Shown here in pieces: positions 51,609 through 61,419 of a DNA stretch of 64,000 bases. The stretch covers positions 1,364,001 to 1,428,000 of the forward strand of contig NZ_JACCFK010000002.1 of NCBI RefSeq assembly GCF_013410405.1. Reading direction: 5' to 3'. A program made the position numbers and the translations under genes. The notes under the pieces are model-generated. The model did not search any database and had not been told where the DNA came from. It saw nothing but the letters and a program-made list of their open reading frames with translations. Each line of letters begins with the position of its first letter. Position 1 is the first letter of the stretch. This DNA is from Amycolatopsis endophytica (GTDB taxonomy: Bacteria; Actinomycetota; Actinomycetes; Mycobacteriales; Pseudonocardiaceae).

Positions 51609-51800
51609 GTGAACTTCGCGCCCGCCTCGTACCAACTGCGGGGCAACTGCACGTTCCGCGTGAGCGTGCGCGGAAACACGGGCACGGCGAACCTCGGCCT
51701 CACCTTCCACTTCGACATCGCGGACGGCTTGCCCACCACGGCCGCTGGATGGTCGACGATCTGGCCGCACCTGCGCGCGGCGGGGTCGGTGGACCACTGA
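51609..51800 (+). CDS. Possible gene fragment, 63 codons
   Basis: An open frame with coding-like codon use (NFAPASYQLRGNCTFRVSVR to AAGSVDH) but no start with RBS. The sequence looks like a beta-rich extracellular protein end. It may be the 3' relic of a gene truncated by rearrangement. Low confidence. Confidence 0.3.
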   Translation: MNFAPASYQLRGNCTFRVSVRGNTGTANLGLTFHFDIADGLPTTAAGWSTIWPHLRAAGSVDH

Positions 51801-51814
51801 TCGGTCCCCGGCGC

Positions 51815-52861
51815 TCAGAGACCGGCACTCACCTCGCGGACCAGTTCGATCGCCCGCGCGAGCGTCGCCAGGCGGGCGTCGAGGCTGTCGCCCGCCGGGT
51901 AGAGCCGCACCGTGTCGACGCCCGCGTCGCGCCAGACCCGTAGCCGTGAACGCACCATCGCCTCGGTGCCGATCAAGGTCGTGCCGAGCACCATGTCGTC
52001 GGTGACCAGCGCCGCCGCCCCGTCGCGATCCCCGGCCTGCCACCGCTGACGCACCTCCGCGGCGACCTCGGCCCAGCCCTGACGACTGTAGGCGCGGTTG
52101 TAGAAGTTCGTCGACGCCGAGCCCATGCCGCCGAGGCTGAACGCCAGCTCCTTCTTCCGGCCCGCCACCATCGCCGAAAGCGCTTCCTCGTCCCGCGCGA
52201 ACGCGACCTCCGCGCCCTGGCACACGTCCAGGTCCCGCCGTGCGCGCCCGGCGCGAGCCAGTCCCTCGTCGAGATGACGGAAGTACGCGTCCCCGGCACC
52301 CTCCGGGACGAAGCTCGTGCCCAGCCAGCCGTCCGCGACCTCGCCGGTGAGCCGCAGCATCGCCGGCGACAGGGTGGCCAGGTAGACCGGGATCTCGTGC
52401 TCGGGGCGCACCGACAGCCGCATCGGCACCGAATCTCCGCCCGGCAGCGGAATGCGGAACTCCGCACCGTCGTAGGAGATCTTGCCGCCCTCGAACACGC
52501 GCCGCACGATCTCCACGGTCTCCCGCACCCGCGCGAGCGGATGCGCGAACGGGACCCCGTGCAGCCCCTCCACCACCTGCGGCCCGGACGCCCCCAGACC
52601 GAGCAGGAACCGCCCAGCCGACAGATTGGACAGTGTGATCGCGGTCTGCGCCACCGAAACCGGCGTCCGCGTGCCGACCTGCATGATCCCGGACCCCAGT
52701 AGCATCCGCGAGGTGCGCGCCGCGTAGAAGCCCAGCGCGGAGGGCGCGTCGGTCCCCCACGCCTCGGCCACCCAGCACACGTCGAGGCCGAGTTTTTCCG
52801 CTTCCACCACGAAGTCCGTGGTCTCCGGGGACGACGCCTCGACCGTCGTCGCGGTGCGCAT
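51815..52861 (-). CDS. LLM-class flavin-dependent oxidoreductase
   Basis: 348 aa, luciferase-like monooxygenase fold, F420- or FMN-dependent. TATTVEASSPETTDFVVEAE start, GSGIMQVGTRTPVSVAQTAITL and RFLLGLGASGPQVVEG motifs are those of F420-dependent actinobacterial enzymes. The stop region overlaps nothing but its start overlaps the SRPBCC stop by TGATG, so both are cotranscribed. Substrate unknown. Confidence 0.9.
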   Translation of the reverse strand: MRTATTVEASSPETTDFVVEAEKLGLDVCWVAEAWGTDAPSALGFYAARTSRMLLGSGIMQVGTRTPVSVAQTAITLSNLSAGRFLLGLGASGPQVVEGLHGVPFAHPLARVRETVEIVRRVFEGGKISYDGAEFRIPLPGGDSVPMRLSVRPEHEIPVYLATLSPAMLRLTGEVADGWLGTSFVPEGAGDAYFRHLDEGLARAGRARRDLDVCQGAEVAFARDEEALSAMVAGRKKELAFSLGGMGSASTNFYNRAYSRQGWAEVAAEVRQRWQAGDRDGAAALVTDDMVLGTTLIGTEAMVRSRLRVWRDAGVDTVRLYPAGDSLDARLATLARAIELVREVSAGL

Positions 52862-53367
52862 CAGGCTTCCGCGCGCTGCTTGATGCCAGCGAGCGTCGCC
52901 GTCATGGTGCGCTCCAGCTCGCGCAGCCGCACGAACACGATCTTCTGCTCCTTGTCCGGCATCCGCTCGATGGCGAACGTCAGCCCGGACCGCCCCGGCC
53001 CCATCTGCATCCACTGCGACAGCTCGGTCCCGCCGTCCCGCGGCGACAGCCGGAACCGCCACACGGCGCTGGGGTGATCGGGATCGTCGACCGCCCACGC
53101 GAACACCCGTCCGGGCTCGCATTCGACGATGTGCGACGTGGTGGCCCACTCCCCCAGCGCCTCGTTCCGGTTGCGGCCGACGAACCGCGCGCCCACCGCG
53201 GGTGCGGTGACGTCCCCGGCCCACTCGACCGCCTGCAGTTCGTCGCTCAGCGCGGGCATCAGGCCGATGTCGGAGACGAGCGGCCACACCCGCTCGGGTG
53301 CCGCGTCGATCCACGTCCGCACCTCCACCGTGGGGGTGTCCGCGTAGCGCGCGCCCGTCCACTCCAT
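52861..53367 (-). CDS. SRPBCC (START/Bet v1-like) lipid-binding protein
   Basis: 168 aa, polyketide cyclase/dehydrase-type fold. EVRTWIDAAPERVWPLVSDIG and the C-terminal amphipathic helix are typical. Members bind hydrophobic ligands such as sterols or aromatic polyketides. ATG 53367 has GGAGG 7 nt upstream. It precedes and couples to the LLM oxidoreductase, which may act on the bound ligand. The promoter side has TTGACA followed by a TGAC-AGA-GTCA palindrome near 53430. Confidence 0.88.
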   Translation of the reverse strand: MEWTGARYADTPTVEVRTWIDAAPERVWPLVSDIGLMPALSDELQAVEWAGDVTAPAVGARFVGRNRNEALGEWATTSHIVECEPGRVFAWAVDDPDHPSAVWRFRLSPRDGGTELSQWMQMGPGRSGLTFAIERMPDKEQKIVFVRLRELERTMTATLAGIKQRAEA

Positions 53368-53486
53368 CGACGGCCTCCTCGTTGTCCAGGCTCCCTGGCA
53401 ACAGGGTTGCGTAATAAGACTGACTCTGTCAACCCGCCCGGCTACGCCATCCGGCCGCTCACGCTGAACCGGCCGGACCACCCGCC

Positions 53487-53867
53487 GTGGTCCACAACGG
53501 ACAGTTCGGACCGGCGAAGTACCTTCGTCGCGCCGCGGAGGGTCCCGGCCCGAAGTCCGAGTGGAGAAGAGTCATTTCCAGGTATCACGGAACCGGCCGC
53601 GTCCCGGTCGCGCGTGCGGCGGCGGGAGCCGCGATGGTGTTCGGCCTGACCGCATGCGGCGGATCGGGCGGGGAAGGTGAGAACGGCTCCGCACCGGAGC
53701 GGATCCCGCCGGAGATGTGCGCACTGGCAAGCTCGACGCTCGACAACCTGCGCGAGGCGTGGAAGAAGGACGTGGTGACCCTGCCGGTTCAGGTCACGGT
53801 CGCCGACGTCGCCCCGCGGGGCGCGACCGCGCTCGTGCCGGACACCGGTATCCTCGTCCTCGGCTGA
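53487..53867 (+). CDS. Small lipoprotein
   Basis: Up to 126 aa. A signal segment ARAAAGAAMVFGLTACGGSG has a lipobox LTAC, so the mature form would be anchored by a lipidated Cys, followed by a short domain with SSTLDNLREAWKKDVVTL. The start is uncertain; GTG 53487 has no clear RBS, while GGAGAAGA sits closer to the signal. Function unknown. Confidence 0.6.
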   Translation: MVHNGQFGPAKYLRRAAEGPGPKSEWRRVISRYHGTGRVPVARAAAGAAMVFGLTACGGSGGEGENGSAPERIPPEMCALASSTLDNLREAWKKDVVTLPVQVTVADVAPRGATALVPDTGILVLG

Positions 53868-53993
53868 CGCCTGCCGGTGGGGACGCCGTCCCCCACCGGG
53901 TTCACCGCGGAGGCGACCGGCCCCGATCGCCGCCTGTCGTACCTCGTCCTCTGTGGACCTCAGCGGTCCCGGCGGTTACCATGGGGTTCCGAG

Positions 53994-54088
53994 GGAGGTG
54001 TCCGCGCCCTGGTGGACGCCGCGGTCTTCAAAACCGACGAGGCCGGGGATCCCGGCCTGGCGGGTTCGATTCCCGTCCACCTCCGCCA
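53994..54088 (+). tRNA. selC: tRNA-Sec (anticodon TCA)
   Basis: 95 nt from GGAGGTGT to the encoded CCA. Long acceptor stem (7 pairs plus a T/C mismatch at the eighth), anticodon TCA at 54028-54030 in CTTCAAA, a long variable arm GGCCGGG/CCCGGCC, and T arm GCGGG-TTCGATT-CCCGT. This is the layout of selenocysteine tRNA. The tRNA reads UGA with SelB and SelA. Neither selA, selB nor selD is in the window. Confidence 0.9.
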
Positions 54089-54109
54089 CGCCCGCACCAG
54101 CCACCCCGC

Positions 54110-55276
54110 TCACATGAAGTTCCGGGTGTGCAGCGCGGACAGCTCGGCGGCCTCGTCGTCGGGGAACCCGATCGCGGCCAGCCGCCGTCGCCGCCCGTCG
54201 TCCATCCGCCGCTGCAGCGCCCGGACCGCGTCCCAGCCGCGCCGGATCGCCGCCGGAGCCCACGATCCGGCGGCCAGCAGCACCAGCGAGTCGTAGACCT
54301 CCTGGTTGAGCCCGGCCGTGTCGCGCAGCGCATCGTGCCGCCGTTCCACCGCCTGGCGCAGACGTCCGAGGAAAGCCGGGTCGTCGTGCGCGAGATGAGC
54401 CGTGTGCGCGACACCGAACGCGACGTGGCGCGCCTCGTCGCGTCCGGCGAGCCGGGTGATCGTCTCGGTGGCCGGGTCGGGCGCGTGCTCGTTGAGGAAC
54501 TTGAGCAGGTCGACGAAGGTCCCTTCGCCGAGCACCGACAGCAGGAACGACGCGAGCGTGAAGTCCGGTTCGTCCAGCAGGCTCTGCAGGGAGGCGCGGC
54601 CGCCCGCACCGGAGACCCCCAGCTCGTCGCGGTGCAGCAACGCGCGGCGCGTGAAGATCTCGACGTGCCGCGCTTCGTCGGCCACCTGCGCGGCGAGCAG
54701 CTGCATGACCTCGCGGAAGTGCGGATGCAGGCTGCCCAGCATCCGCGCCGGGATCATCAGCGCGGCGTGCTCGTTCTCCACCAGGTAGGTCATGATCTGG
54801 ACGACGGCGTCCTCGATCTCCGGCGCCAGCCCGGCGGGCGCGGTCCAGTCCACGACCGTCGCGGGGTCCCACTGGTTCGCCGTGGCACGGGCGTAGAGCT
54901 GGGGCGCGACGTCGGCCCAGACGAGGTCGCGGTCCACCCACGCCACGTCCAGCGCCGGGCCGCCCGTTTCGACCAGCGCGCCCCGCGCCGCCAGGCCCCA
55001 GGTGCGCTCGGCTTTCGCGCTGGCGCCGTCCGGCCGTCCCGCGCGTTCCGCGCCCGCCCAGCGCAGTTCTTCCGCCTCGCCCTTGACGATCGTGCGCCCG
55101 CCGTCGAGGCGGTGCCCCTTCGCCCGGCACCAGGCGCCCAGGTGCAGGGCCAGCTCGGGGTGGACGCCGCGGACGTCCAGCCGGTCACCGGGCCGGAGCC
55201 CGGCGAGCGCTCGCTGCACGAGCAGGTGCCCGCCGGTGTCCAGGCCCAGCGTGTCAAGGTCGATAGCCGGGGTCAC
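54110..55276 (-). CDS. TusA-like/double ferritin-like fusion protein
   Basis: 388 aa. Residues 1-60 resemble TusA/SirA sulfurtransferases (LRPGDRLDVRG) but the CPxP cysteine is replaced by DTGG. The remainder has two DEARH motifs at about 200-204 and 280-284 with matching Glu residues at 167/169 and 251, the signature of two diiron helical bundles. A diiron oxidase or oxygenase is inferred. It overlaps the next gene by 23 bp and lies just beyond selC on the opposite strand. No family recognised as a whole. Confidence 0.72.
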   Translation of the reverse strand: MTPAIDLDTLGLDTGGHLLVQRALAGLRPGDRLDVRGVHPELALHLGAWCRAKGHRLDGGRTIVKGEAEELRWAGAERAGRPDGASAKAERTWGLAARGALVETGGPALDVAWVDRDLVWADVAPQLYARATANQWDPATVVDWTAPAGLAPEIEDAVVQIMTYLVENEHAALMIPARMLGSLHPHFREVMQLLAAQVADEARHVEIFTRRALLHRDELGVSGAGGRASLQSLLDEPDFTLASFLLSVLGEGTFVDLLKFLNEHAPDPATETITRLAGRDEARHVAFGVAHTAHLAHDDPAFLGRLRQAVERRHDALRDTAGLNQEVYDSLVLLAAGSWAPAAIRRGWDAVRALQRRMDDGRRRRLAAIGFPDDEAAELSALHTRNFM

Positions 55277-56084
55277 GCACCCTCCCTTCGCCGTCGTAGA
55301 GGCCGCATTCGTCGACCGCCGTCTCCAGCGCCGCGTACCGGGTGGTGCGGCCCGGCAGCCACCGGGTCAGTCCTTCGAGATCCAGCAGCGGGCGAGCCTC
55401 CGGGTCGGCGTAGGACATGCCGAGCAGCAGTTCGGCGAAGGCGTCCACCACCACGGGATCCGCGTGCGGTGCGGCGGCCATCACGCAGTGGTCGAACGGC
55501 TCGGTCCGCAGCAGCACCCTCGTCGAACCGGGCCGGATCGTGCCTTCCTGCCCGAACAGCAGCAGGTTCGTGTCGGTCACGCAGGCCGCGTCGACGAGGC
55601 CGTCGCGCAGCGCGACCACCGCGTCCCGCTCGCCGCCGATGTGGTCACCGTGCAGTCCCACGCCGACATCGAACCGTCGTGCCTTCACGTCGATCCCCTC
55701 CGACCGCAGCCACGACAACGGAAGCAGCGTCGCCTGGGGCGAGTCGAGGGCACCGGTCGCGACCGTGCGCCCGCGCAGATCGTCCGGGGTGGACAGTTCA
55801 CCGTCCGCGCGGACCACGACCGCACTGGTGAGGTCCCGGTCGGTGTCGCGCATGACGACCGCCCGCACCCGCGGGTCCAGGCGCCGGGACCGCACCCACG
55901 CCAGCGGGGAGTGCCAGGCGGCGTCGAGCCGCCCGGCCACCAGGTCCTCGACCTGACGCTCGTAGTGGGAGTACAGGACGAAGTCGAACTCGAAGTCGCG
56001 GGCGCGCAGCCACCGCCGGAACCCCGCCCAGATCGTGACGACCTTAGGGTCGTAGGCGACCGCGCCCATCAGCAGCCCGGCCAC
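55254..56084 (-). CDS. PhnD-like ligand-binding protein without signal peptide
   Basis: 276 aa, phosphonate/sulfonate ABC binding-protein fold (PhnD/SsuA). Segments include LVAGRLDAAWHSPLAWVRS, RGRTVATGALDSPQATLL and GLVDAACVTDTNLLLFG. The N-terminus MAGLLMGAVAYDPKVV lacks a secretion signal, so it should stay in the cytoplasm. It is coupled to the genes on both sides (GTG start 4 nt after the ACAD stop). It may sense or hold a small oxyanion-like ligand for the neighbouring enzymes. Confidence 0.72.
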   Translation of the reverse strand: MAGLLMGAVAYDPKVVTIWAGFRRWLRARDFEFDFVLYSHYERQVEDLVAGRLDAAWHSPLAWVRSRRLDPRVRAVVMRDTDRDLTSAVVVRADGELSTPDDLRGRTVATGALDSPQATLLPLSWLRSEGIDVKARRFDVGVGLHGDHIGGERDAVVALRDGLVDAACVTDTNLLLFGQEGTIRPGSTRVLLRTEPFDHCVMAAAPHADPVVVDAFAELLLGMSYADPEARPLLDLEGLTRWLPGRTTRYAALETAVDECGLYDGEGRVRDPGYRP

Positions 56085-56087
56085 GGC

Positions 56088-57209
56088 TCACGCGTCCAGC
56101 AGCGGCAGGCCGCACAGGGCGCGCCCGACGAAGTCCAGCAGCGCGTCCGTGGTCGGCGCCATCACCCGCGCGGCCCGCGAGTCGCGGAACCGCCGTTCCA
56201 CGGGCAGTTCCTTGCGGAAGGCCGCGCCACCGCAGGCCGCCATCGCCGCGTCGGCCACCTCGGCCGCAGCCTCGTCGGCGGCGGCCTTGACCTCCAGCAC
56301 CAGCAGCTGGGCGTCCTCCCGACCGGATTCGACCGCGGCGATCGCGTCGGCGACGTGCGCGCGGGTGCGGTCGGTCTCGATCCGCATACGGGCGAGCCGG
56401 GCGCGGGACGGAAGCTGCCGCGCGAGCGACTGGCCGAGGTGCTCCAGCCGGGTCGCGGTCAGGTACTGCGTGGTCGCGTCGGTGACCGCGCGCATGAGCC
56501 CGGCGCTGGCGGAGGCGTTGAGCAGCAGGAACCATGGCAGCGCCGCGGTCAGGGCGATGTCCAGTCCGCTGCCGTCGCCGCCCAGCAGATCGGTGCGGGC
56601 GACGCGGACGCCCTCGGCCGTCACCGGGCAGGAGTCGTTGCCCCGCAACCCGAGCCCGTCGAAGCCGGCGGGCGCGCTGAGACCGGCGCTGCCGGTGCGG
56701 ACGAGCCACAGCGACATCGGCCCGTCCGCGGCCAGCGGGCGCGAGGACCACACGTAGCTGTCGGCCTCGTGCGCCGAGGTGACCCAGCTCTTGCGCGCGT
56801 CGAGCACGACCTCCGCACCATCGGCGGCGGCCGTGCTCACCGGGCTCCAGAACTGGCTGCGGGAACCGCTTTCGGAGAACGCCAGCGTGGTCAGGTGAGC
56901 GCCGCGGGCGATCTCACGGAGCACGTCCTCGCGGCCGGTGGCGGCCAGGACGGCCGTGGCGGCGTAGTGCATCGTCACGACCATCGCGGTGGACCCGCAC
57001 ACCGTCGCCAGGCTCTGCACGACGTCGGACGCCGCGGCCAGGCCGAGCCCGCCCCCGCCGAGCCCGGCGGGCACGGTGAGGGCGAGGATCCCGGATCCGG
57101 CGAGATCGTCGATCGCGGCGCGCGGGAACGCGCCCTCCCGGTCGATCCGCGCGGCCTGCGGACCTGCCACGTCTTCGACGATGCGGGCGAGGTCCTTTTC
57201 GTAGGTCAT
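56088..57209 (-). CDS. Acyl-CoA dehydrogenase-like flavoprotein (DszC/SfnC-type)
   Basis: 373 aa. FAD-binding segment is TLAFSESGSRSQFW and the middle is ARKSWVTSAHEADSYVWSS; the C-terminal helix pair has AAMAACGGAAFRKELPVERRFRDSRAARVM. This subgroup includes flavin monooxygenases that cleave sulfur compounds. ATG 57209 has GAAGGA 6 nt upstream. It starts a three-gene operon with the PhnD-like and TusA/ferritin-like proteins. Role inferred to be oxidative metabolism of a sulfur- or selenium-containing or acyl compound. Confidence 0.8.
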   Translation of the reverse strand: MTYEKDLARIVEDVAGPQAARIDREGAFPRAAIDDLAGSGILALTVPAGLGGGGLGLAAASDVVQSLATVCGSTAMVVTMHYAATAVLAATGREDVLREIARGAHLTTLAFSESGSRSQFWSPVSTAAADGAEVVLDARKSWVTSAHEADSYVWSSRPLAADGPMSLWLVRTGSAGLSAPAGFDGLGLRGNDSCPVTAEGVRVARTDLLGGDGSGLDIALTAALPWFLLLNASASAGLMRAVTDATTQYLTATRLEHLGQSLARQLPSRARLARMRIETDRTRAHVADAIAAVESGREDAQLLVLEVKAAADEAAAEVADAAMAACGGAAFRKELPVERRFRDSRAARVMAPTTDALLDFVGRALCGLPLLDA

Positions 57210-57403
57210 CGATGTCCTTCGCGTCGAGTGGCCGGGCAGCAGGCGTTCGTCCTCGCCGGCTCCGCACGACCGACATCCGGGCCACCGGCGCGTCGGCGAC
57301 AGCGTATGCACCGCAGGGTGCGCTCGCCGCGCGATGCGGCCCCGATCAGGGGCATCGTCCACCACCGGAGTGAAAAGTTCCGGCGTCCGGATGAAAACCA
57401 CCG

Positions 57404-57440
57404 GCGCGGTCCGGCTCCCGGGACGGAAGCCGGACCGCGC
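57404..57440 (-). terminator. Perfect 13-bp hairpin terminator after SDR gene
   Basis: GCGCGGTCCGGCT (57404-57416) pairs with AGCCGGACCGCGC (57428-57440), 11-nt loop. Minus-strand readout is followed by TTTT, so it ends the SDR/MFS transcript. It may also work in the other direction. Confidence 0.82.
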
Positions 57441-57448
57441 ACACCCGC

Positions 57449-58195
57449 TCAGTCCACCGGCCGCAGGCCCGCCGGGGTGAGGAGGTAGGCGGGCCCGTGC
57501 GGACCGGCCTCCGCGGCGAGCCCGGCCACCGCTTCGCCCACTCGTTCCGGGGTCAGGACCGGGCCGAGCCGCTCGACGAAGGTGTCCACGTCGACACCCT
57601 CGCGAGCCGCGTAGGCCGCGACTCCCGTGGCGCCGAGGTCGGTGGCCGGGGTCAGCATCGGGAGCAGCGCGGCGAACCGGATGCCGAGATCGTCACGGGC
57701 GGACTCCCCGGCGGCGTAGGACATCAGGAACCGGATGGCGGCCTTGGCACCGGCGTAGCCACCGCTCAGCGGCGAACCACGCAGGGCCGCGCCGCTGGAC
57801 AGGGCGAGCACGGTACTGCCCGGGGCGAGTGGCCGCAGCAGCGCTTCCCTGGCCCAGTGGAACGCGTGCTGGACGTCGACCTCCCAGTTGCGGCTGAAGG
57901 TCTGCCAGGTGTGGTGCTGCACCGGCCGGGTCAGCGGGTTCGCACCGGCGTTGAGCACCAGCGTGCGCGGGCGGTGGGTGTCGAGGAGCTGTCCCGCGAT
58001 CGTGGGATCGGCGGCATCGGCGACGACCGGGGTGAAGGCGTCGCCCAGCAGGTCCCGCAGGGCGGCCAGCCGGTCACGGTCCCGGGCGACGCCGACGACG
58101 TGCGCGCCCGCTTCGGCCAGTGCGGCGGCGATGCCGCGGCCGAACCCGCGGCTCGCGCCGGTGACGAGTGCCGTGGTGCCGGTGAGGTCAGGCAT
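57449..58195 (-). CDS. Short-chain dehydrogenase/reductase
   Basis: 248 aa. TGASRGFGRGIA cofactor motif, LNAGAN (NNAG position), ALSSGAAL (catalytic Ser region) and YAGAKAA for YxxxK. ARDRDR after beta-2 suggests NADP use. It overlaps the upstream MFS gene by 8 bp, so both are in one operon. Confidence 0.92.
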   Translation of the reverse strand: MPDLTGTTALVTGASRGFGRGIAAALAEAGAHVVGVARDRDRLAALRDLLGDAFTPVVADAADPTIAGQLLDTHRPRTLVLNAGANPLTRPVQHHTWQTFSRNWEVDVQHAFHWAREALLRPLAPGSTVLALSSGAALRGSPLSGGYAGAKAAIRFLMSYAAGESARDDLGIRFAALLPMLTPATDLGATGVAAYAAREGVDVDTFVERLGPVLTPERVGEAVAGLAAEAGPHGPAYLLTPAGLRPVD

Positions 58196-59582
58196 CGGTC
58201 CTCCCCGAAGGCGCGAAGGCCGCCGCGACGACCCCGGCGAGCGGGACCGCGGCCGCCACCCACATGGCCGGCGTGAAGCCGTCGATGAACGCCTCCGGCG
58301 AGGAGTACCCGCCGTGCGCGGCGAAGACGGCGGCGAGGATCGCGATGCCGAACACACCGCCGAGTTCCCGCAGCGCGGTGTTGGTGCCCGCGGCCACCCC
58401 GGTGTCGCCGACCGGGACGGCCGCCGTGGCCGCGCTCGCGGTGGTCGCGAAGATCATCCCGATGCCCGCGCCCGCGACGACCAGCGGCGGAACCAGCGTC
58501 AGGTACGCCACGCCCGGCTCGACGGCCAGCGCGAGCCAGCCCAGGCCGGCGGCCTGCAGGAGCAGCCCGGCAAGCATGAACGGGCGTGGCCCGACGCGGT
58601 CGGCGAGCGCACCGGCCACCGGCGCCACCAGCATCGGCATGCCCGTCCAGCACAGAATCCGCAGCCCGGCCTCCCATGGGCTGTTGCCCAGGCCCACCTG
58701 GAACAGCTGGGTGATCATGAACAACGCGCCCAGCAGGGACAGGAACTGGAAGAAGATCACCCCGTTCGCGGCGGAGAACCCGCGCAGGCGGAAGTAGGCC
58801 AGCGGCAGCATCGGGTGCTCGGCACGCCGCTCCCACGACAGGAACCCGGCCACCAGCACCGCGCCGATCACGAAGGACACCAGCACCTCGGCGCTGCCCC
58901 AGCCGATCGACGGCGCGCGCACCGGCGCCCAGGTCAGCGCGACGAGGCCGGCCGCGGCGAGCACGAGCCCGGCGAGGTCCAGGTGCGGACGCGGGCCGTG
59001 GGTTTCCCGCAGGTACAGCGCGCACAACGGCATCAGCACCAGGCCGACGGGGACGTTGATCCAGAAGATCCACTGCCAGGACATGCCCTCGGTGATCGCG
59101 CCACCCAGGACGGGGCCACCCGCGACACCGAGCCCGGTGATGCCACCCCACACCCCGATCGCCGCGCCGCGCTTGGCCGCGGGGAACGCGTCGCTGATCA
59201 GGGTCAGGCTCAGCGGCAGCACCACGGCGGCGCCCGCGCCTTCCACCGTCCTGGCCACGATGAGTGCCGTGACGCTCGACGACAGCGCGCACGCGGCCGA
59301 CGCGAGGGTGAAGACACCGAGGCCGATGACGTACATGCGGCGGCGGCCGAACCGGTCACCCAGCGCCGAACCGGTGAGGATCAGGCAGGCGAAGGCCAGG
59401 TTGTAGGCGTTGATGGTCCATTCGAGATCGGCCAGGCTCGCGCCGAGCCGGGACTGCAGGGTGGGTAGCGCCGTGGCCACCACGACGACGTCGAGGGAGG
59501 CCAGGAACGCCCCGAGCCCGGCGAGCGCCAAGGTCCACCCGCGGCGGGTGACCGCCGGGGCGGGGTTGGTCGTGACTGTCAT
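58188..59582 (-). CDS. MFS transporter, DHA2 (EmrB/QacA) family
   Basis: 464 aa with 14 helices. Motif A-like GSALGDRFGRRRMYVIG and the DHA2 opening LGAFLASLDVVVVATALPTL are present, with WIFWINVPVGLVL typical of motif region D. Proton-driven export of drugs or metabolites. The start ATG 59582 is family typical. It is divergent from the ECF sigma gene. Confidence 0.92.
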   Translation of the reverse strand: MTVTTNPAPAVTRRGWTLALAGLGAFLASLDVVVVATALPTLQSRLGASLADLEWTINAYNLAFACLILTGSALGDRFGRRRMYVIGLGVFTLASAACALSSSVTALIVARTVEGAGAAVVLPLSLTLISDAFPAAKRGAAIGVWGGITGLGVAGGPVLGGAITEGMSWQWIFWINVPVGLVLMPLCALYLRETHGPRPHLDLAGLVLAAAGLVALTWAPVRAPSIGWGSAEVLVSFVIGAVLVAGFLSWERRAEHPMLPLAYFRLRGFSAANGVIFFQFLSLLGALFMITQLFQVGLGNSPWEAGLRILCWTGMPMLVAPVAGALADRVGPRPFMLAGLLLQAAGLGWLALAVEPGVAYLTLVPPLVVAGAGIGMIFATTASAATAAVPVGDTGVAAGTNTALRELGGVFGIAILAAVFAAHGGYSSPEAFIDGFTPAMWVAAAVPLAGVVAAAFAPSGRTDA

Positions 59583-59700
59583 GCGAGTGGAGACCGGGCG
59601 GGCACACCGGAGGAATCGGTGACGCACATCACAGCACGGGGCCGATGCTTTCCGGGGGCCCGCGCGGTCTGCATCCTCGAACATGGTGCTGGAGGAAAAA

Positions 59701-60642
59701 GTGGCGATGCCGGTCGCGGCGGACTTCGTCCGTCTCACCGAACCGTACCGGCGCGAGTTGCTCGCGCACTGCTACCGGATGATGGGCACGGTGGACGAGG
59801 CGGAGGACCTGGTCCAGGAGACGTACCTGCGTGCGTGGCGGTCCTACGACGGGTTCGAGGGACGCTCGTCGCCGCGGACCTGGTTGTACCGGATCGCGAC
59901 CAACGCCTGCCTCAGCGCTCTGCAGGGCCGCGGCAGGCGCCCGCTGCCCTCCGGCCTGGGCGGCCCGAGCGAGACGATCGACGGTCCGCCCGCGCCACCC
60001 GAGGTGACCTGGCTGCAGCCACTGGCCGACGATCCCGCCGCCGTGGTCCTCACGCGCGGCAGTCTGCGGCTGGCACTGATCGCGGCGCTGCAGCACCTGC
60101 CCGCACGCCAGCGCGCGGTCCTGATCCTGCGCGACGTGCTGGGCTGGAGCACGACCGAAGTCGCCGAGGCCCTCGACACCACGACGGCGGCCGTGAAGAG
60201 CACGTTGCAGCGCGCGCGGGCCCAGCTGCAGCGCGTCGCCCCGGCCGAGGACCACGTCGCCGAACCACCGGAGCCCGGCGTGCGGGCCCTGCTGGCGCGG
60301 TACATGTCCGCGTTCGAGCGCGCGGACACCGCCGCGCTGGCCCGCCTGCTCACCGACGACGTGGCGCTGGAGATGCCGCCCCTGCCGACGTGGTTGCGGG
60401 GCCGGGAGACGGTGGCGCGCTTCGCCGGGTCGCACATCTTCGGGCCCGCGGGTTCACTCAAGCTCGTCCCGCTGCGGGCGAACGGGCAGCCCGCCACCGC
60501 CACGTACCGCCGCGGCGGCGACGGCCTCTACCGCGCGCACGCCATCCAGGTCCTCACCTTCACCGGCGAGAAGATCTCCTCGATCGTCGCCTTCCTCGAC
60601 CCGGATCTGTTCCCCCGCTTCGGCCTGGCGGCCACCGCGTGA
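59701..60642 (+). CDS. ECF sigma factor with SnoaL-like C-terminal domain
   Basis: 313 aa. Sigma region 2 DEAEDLVQETYLRAWRSYDGF, region 4 ALQHLPARQRAVLILRDVLGW and TTAAVKSTLQRARAQL, and a C-terminal NTF2/SnoaL-like domain as in SigJ/SigG-type ECF factors, where the tail replaces an anti-sigma factor. GGAGG lies 5 nt before GTG 59701; the ATG at 59707 is an alternative. Divergent from a drug-exporter gene, so may direct its transcription. Confidence 0.92.
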   Translation: MAMPVAADFVRLTEPYRRELLAHCYRMMGTVDEAEDLVQETYLRAWRSYDGFEGRSSPRTWLYRIATNACLSALQGRGRRPLPSGLGGPSETIDGPPAPPEVTWLQPLADDPAAVVLTRGSLRLALIAALQHLPARQRAVLILRDVLGWSTTEVAEALDTTTAAVKSTLQRARAQLQRVAPAEDHVAEPPEPGVRALLARYMSAFERADTAALARLLTDDVALEMPPLPTWLRGRETVARFAGSHIFGPAGSLKLVPLRANGQPATATYRRGGDGLYRAHAIQVLTFTGEKISSIVAFLDPDLFPRFGLAATA

Positions 60643-60644
60643 GT

Positions 60645-61416
<772 letters not shown>

Positions 61417-61419
<3 letters not shown>

